The notes under the pieces: model-generated
What the model saw: the letters and a program-made list of their open reading frames with translations, nothing else
Told to the model about the DNA's origin: nothing
Database searches by the model: none
NCBI GenBank assembly: GCA_963775235.1
Contig: CAVZHY010000003.1
Coordinates: forward strand, 1-54,282
Length of the DNA stretch: 54,282 nt
Direction of reading: 5' to 3'
DNA from: JBBDMC01 sp963775235
GTDB taxonomy: Bacteria; Pseudomonadota; Alphaproteobacteria; Rhizobiales; Kaistiaceae
Translations under genes and position numbers: made by a program
Part shown: piece by piece, positions 53,628-54,282 of the stretch
How the letters are laid out: every line of letters starts with the position of its first letter
How positions within the stretch are numbered: the first letter of the stretch is position 1

Positions 53628-54282
53628 ATGGCAGGCGTGCGCGGGATTGGTCACGCCGTCCTTGAGACGCCGGACCTGGACCGACAGGTTGCCTACTACC
53701 AGGACATCATGGGCCTCGACATGGTCGCGCGCGAAGCCGCGGCCGCCTATCTCGCCTGTCCTAGGGGAGGGGTCTCGGTCGTCCTCGCCACCGGCGACAG
53801 GGCGGCCTGCCGCTCGGTTGGCTTCGAAGTCGCCAGCGAGGCGGATCTTGCCGCGATCGTCACAGAGGCGCGTGGCCGGGGCGTCGCCGTCGCGGAACGA
53901 AGTGATCCCCACCCCGGTGTCGCCCGCTCGGTGCTTCTGGAGACTTCCGCACGCAACGCATGTCGAACTCCACATGGAAGCCGCGCCTGCCGCCGAACGC
54001 GCCCCCGGCGCCAGTCCGATCGCCCCGAAAAAGCTTGGCCATGTCGCCTTCAACGTATTCGACGTGGCCAAGGCCGTCGGGTTCTACACCGACATCCTTG
54101 GCTTCCGCGTGTCTGACTGGATGGGCGATTTCTTTGCGTTTCTGCGGTGCGGGCCGGACCATCACACCATCAACCTCCTGCCCGGCAAGCAGCAAAAGAT
54201 GCATCACATCGCATTCGAGGCGGCGGACTGGGTGGCCATTCGCACCGCTTGCGATCACCTCGGACCACGCGGTTATCCGCTG
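53628..54282 (+). pseudogene. Double VOC-domain protein, frameshifted and cut by window edge
   Basis: The first VOC domain starts MAGVRGIGHAVLETPDLDRQ, VAYYQDIMGLDMVAREAAAA and runs to ARSVLLETS. One extra base near 53950 puts the rest in another frame: VELHMEAAPAAERAPG, then the second VOC domain, KLGHVAFNVFDVAKAVGFYT, DILGFRVSDWMGDFFAFLRC, GPDHHTINLLPGKQQKMHHI and beyond the edge. His in GHAVL and GHVAF and the HHIAFE motif are metal-ligand positions of two-domain extradiol-dioxygenase-like proteins. The reaction is unknown. It is divergent from the import operon and probably acts in the same pathway. The shift may be an error, since the neighbouring operon is clean. Confidence 0.8.

Overview
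The window is high-GC DNA that reads like an accessory region of an alphaproteobacterium, most likely a Hyphomicrobiales (Bradyrhizobium/Rhodopseudomonas-like) genome. This is an inference from protein families: DUF1488, DUF1344, DUF2127, SPW-repeat, DUF5681 plus terminase, a rhizobial-type Crp/Fnr regulator, paired small heat-shock proteins and two FixK/FNR-type palindromes. No rRNA, tRNA or CRISPR array was seen.

Layout. 0-5 kb is a scar zone: an edge-truncated cold-shock gene, a decayed serine recombinase, a frameshifted response regulator, an intact Crp/Fnr regulator, an SRAP (YedK-like) gene broken and joined to an IS5-family transposase, a DUF1801 gene, a second IS5 tail and a fragment of a GlcG-like gene whose full-length relative lies 12 kb away. 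4.8-14.5 kb is an intact import and hydrolysis locus: a LysR regulator divergent from a dipeptide-type ABC transporter (two permeases, two ATPases, binding protein) and a CocE-type hydrolase, facing a CapA-like protein. 14.5-27 kb holds small envelope and stress genes (outer-membrane barrel, GlcG-like protein, two Hsp20s, diheme cytochrome c, SPW protein) among remnants of a toxin, a prophage terminase and a xanthine-dehydrogenase-type subunit.

27-32.3 kb is an export-like cassette: LolA-like periplasmic protein, two FtsX/MacB-type permeases, a LolD-like ATPase and an outer-membrane protein. Three of its five genes carry frameshifts, at least eight in total. 32.5-36.3 kb has a c-type cytochrome behind a perfect FNR-type palindrome, a membrane-anchored monoheme cytochrome, and a run of small rhizobial genes on the minus strand. 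36.6-45.9 kb is a graveyard of IS110 and IS1182 pieces around an SDR oxidoreductase, DUF2127, DUF1344 (with a clear terminator), a PRC-barrel-like protein and a beta-propeller protein.

46-53.5 kb is a second intact operon on the minus strand: a branched-chain-amino-acid-type ABC transporter whose membrane protein LivM is fused to the ATPase LivG, then LivF, an HpcH/HpaI aldolase, a 2-hydroxyacid dehydrogenase and a phosphotriesterase/lactonase-family hydrolase. A divergent double VOC-domain gene, frameshifted and cut by the window edge, shares its promoter region with the operon. The gene set suggests uptake and breakdown of an unidentified lactone- or ester-containing acid.

The strongest candidates for something undescribed are this LivMG/hydrolase/aldolase operon, the LolA-permease-barrel export cassette, and the FNR-box-linked cytochrome and SPW genes. 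The contrast between about 15 kb of intact operons and the densely frameshifted segments matters for interpretation: the breaks may be real decay or local indel errors in the assembly.
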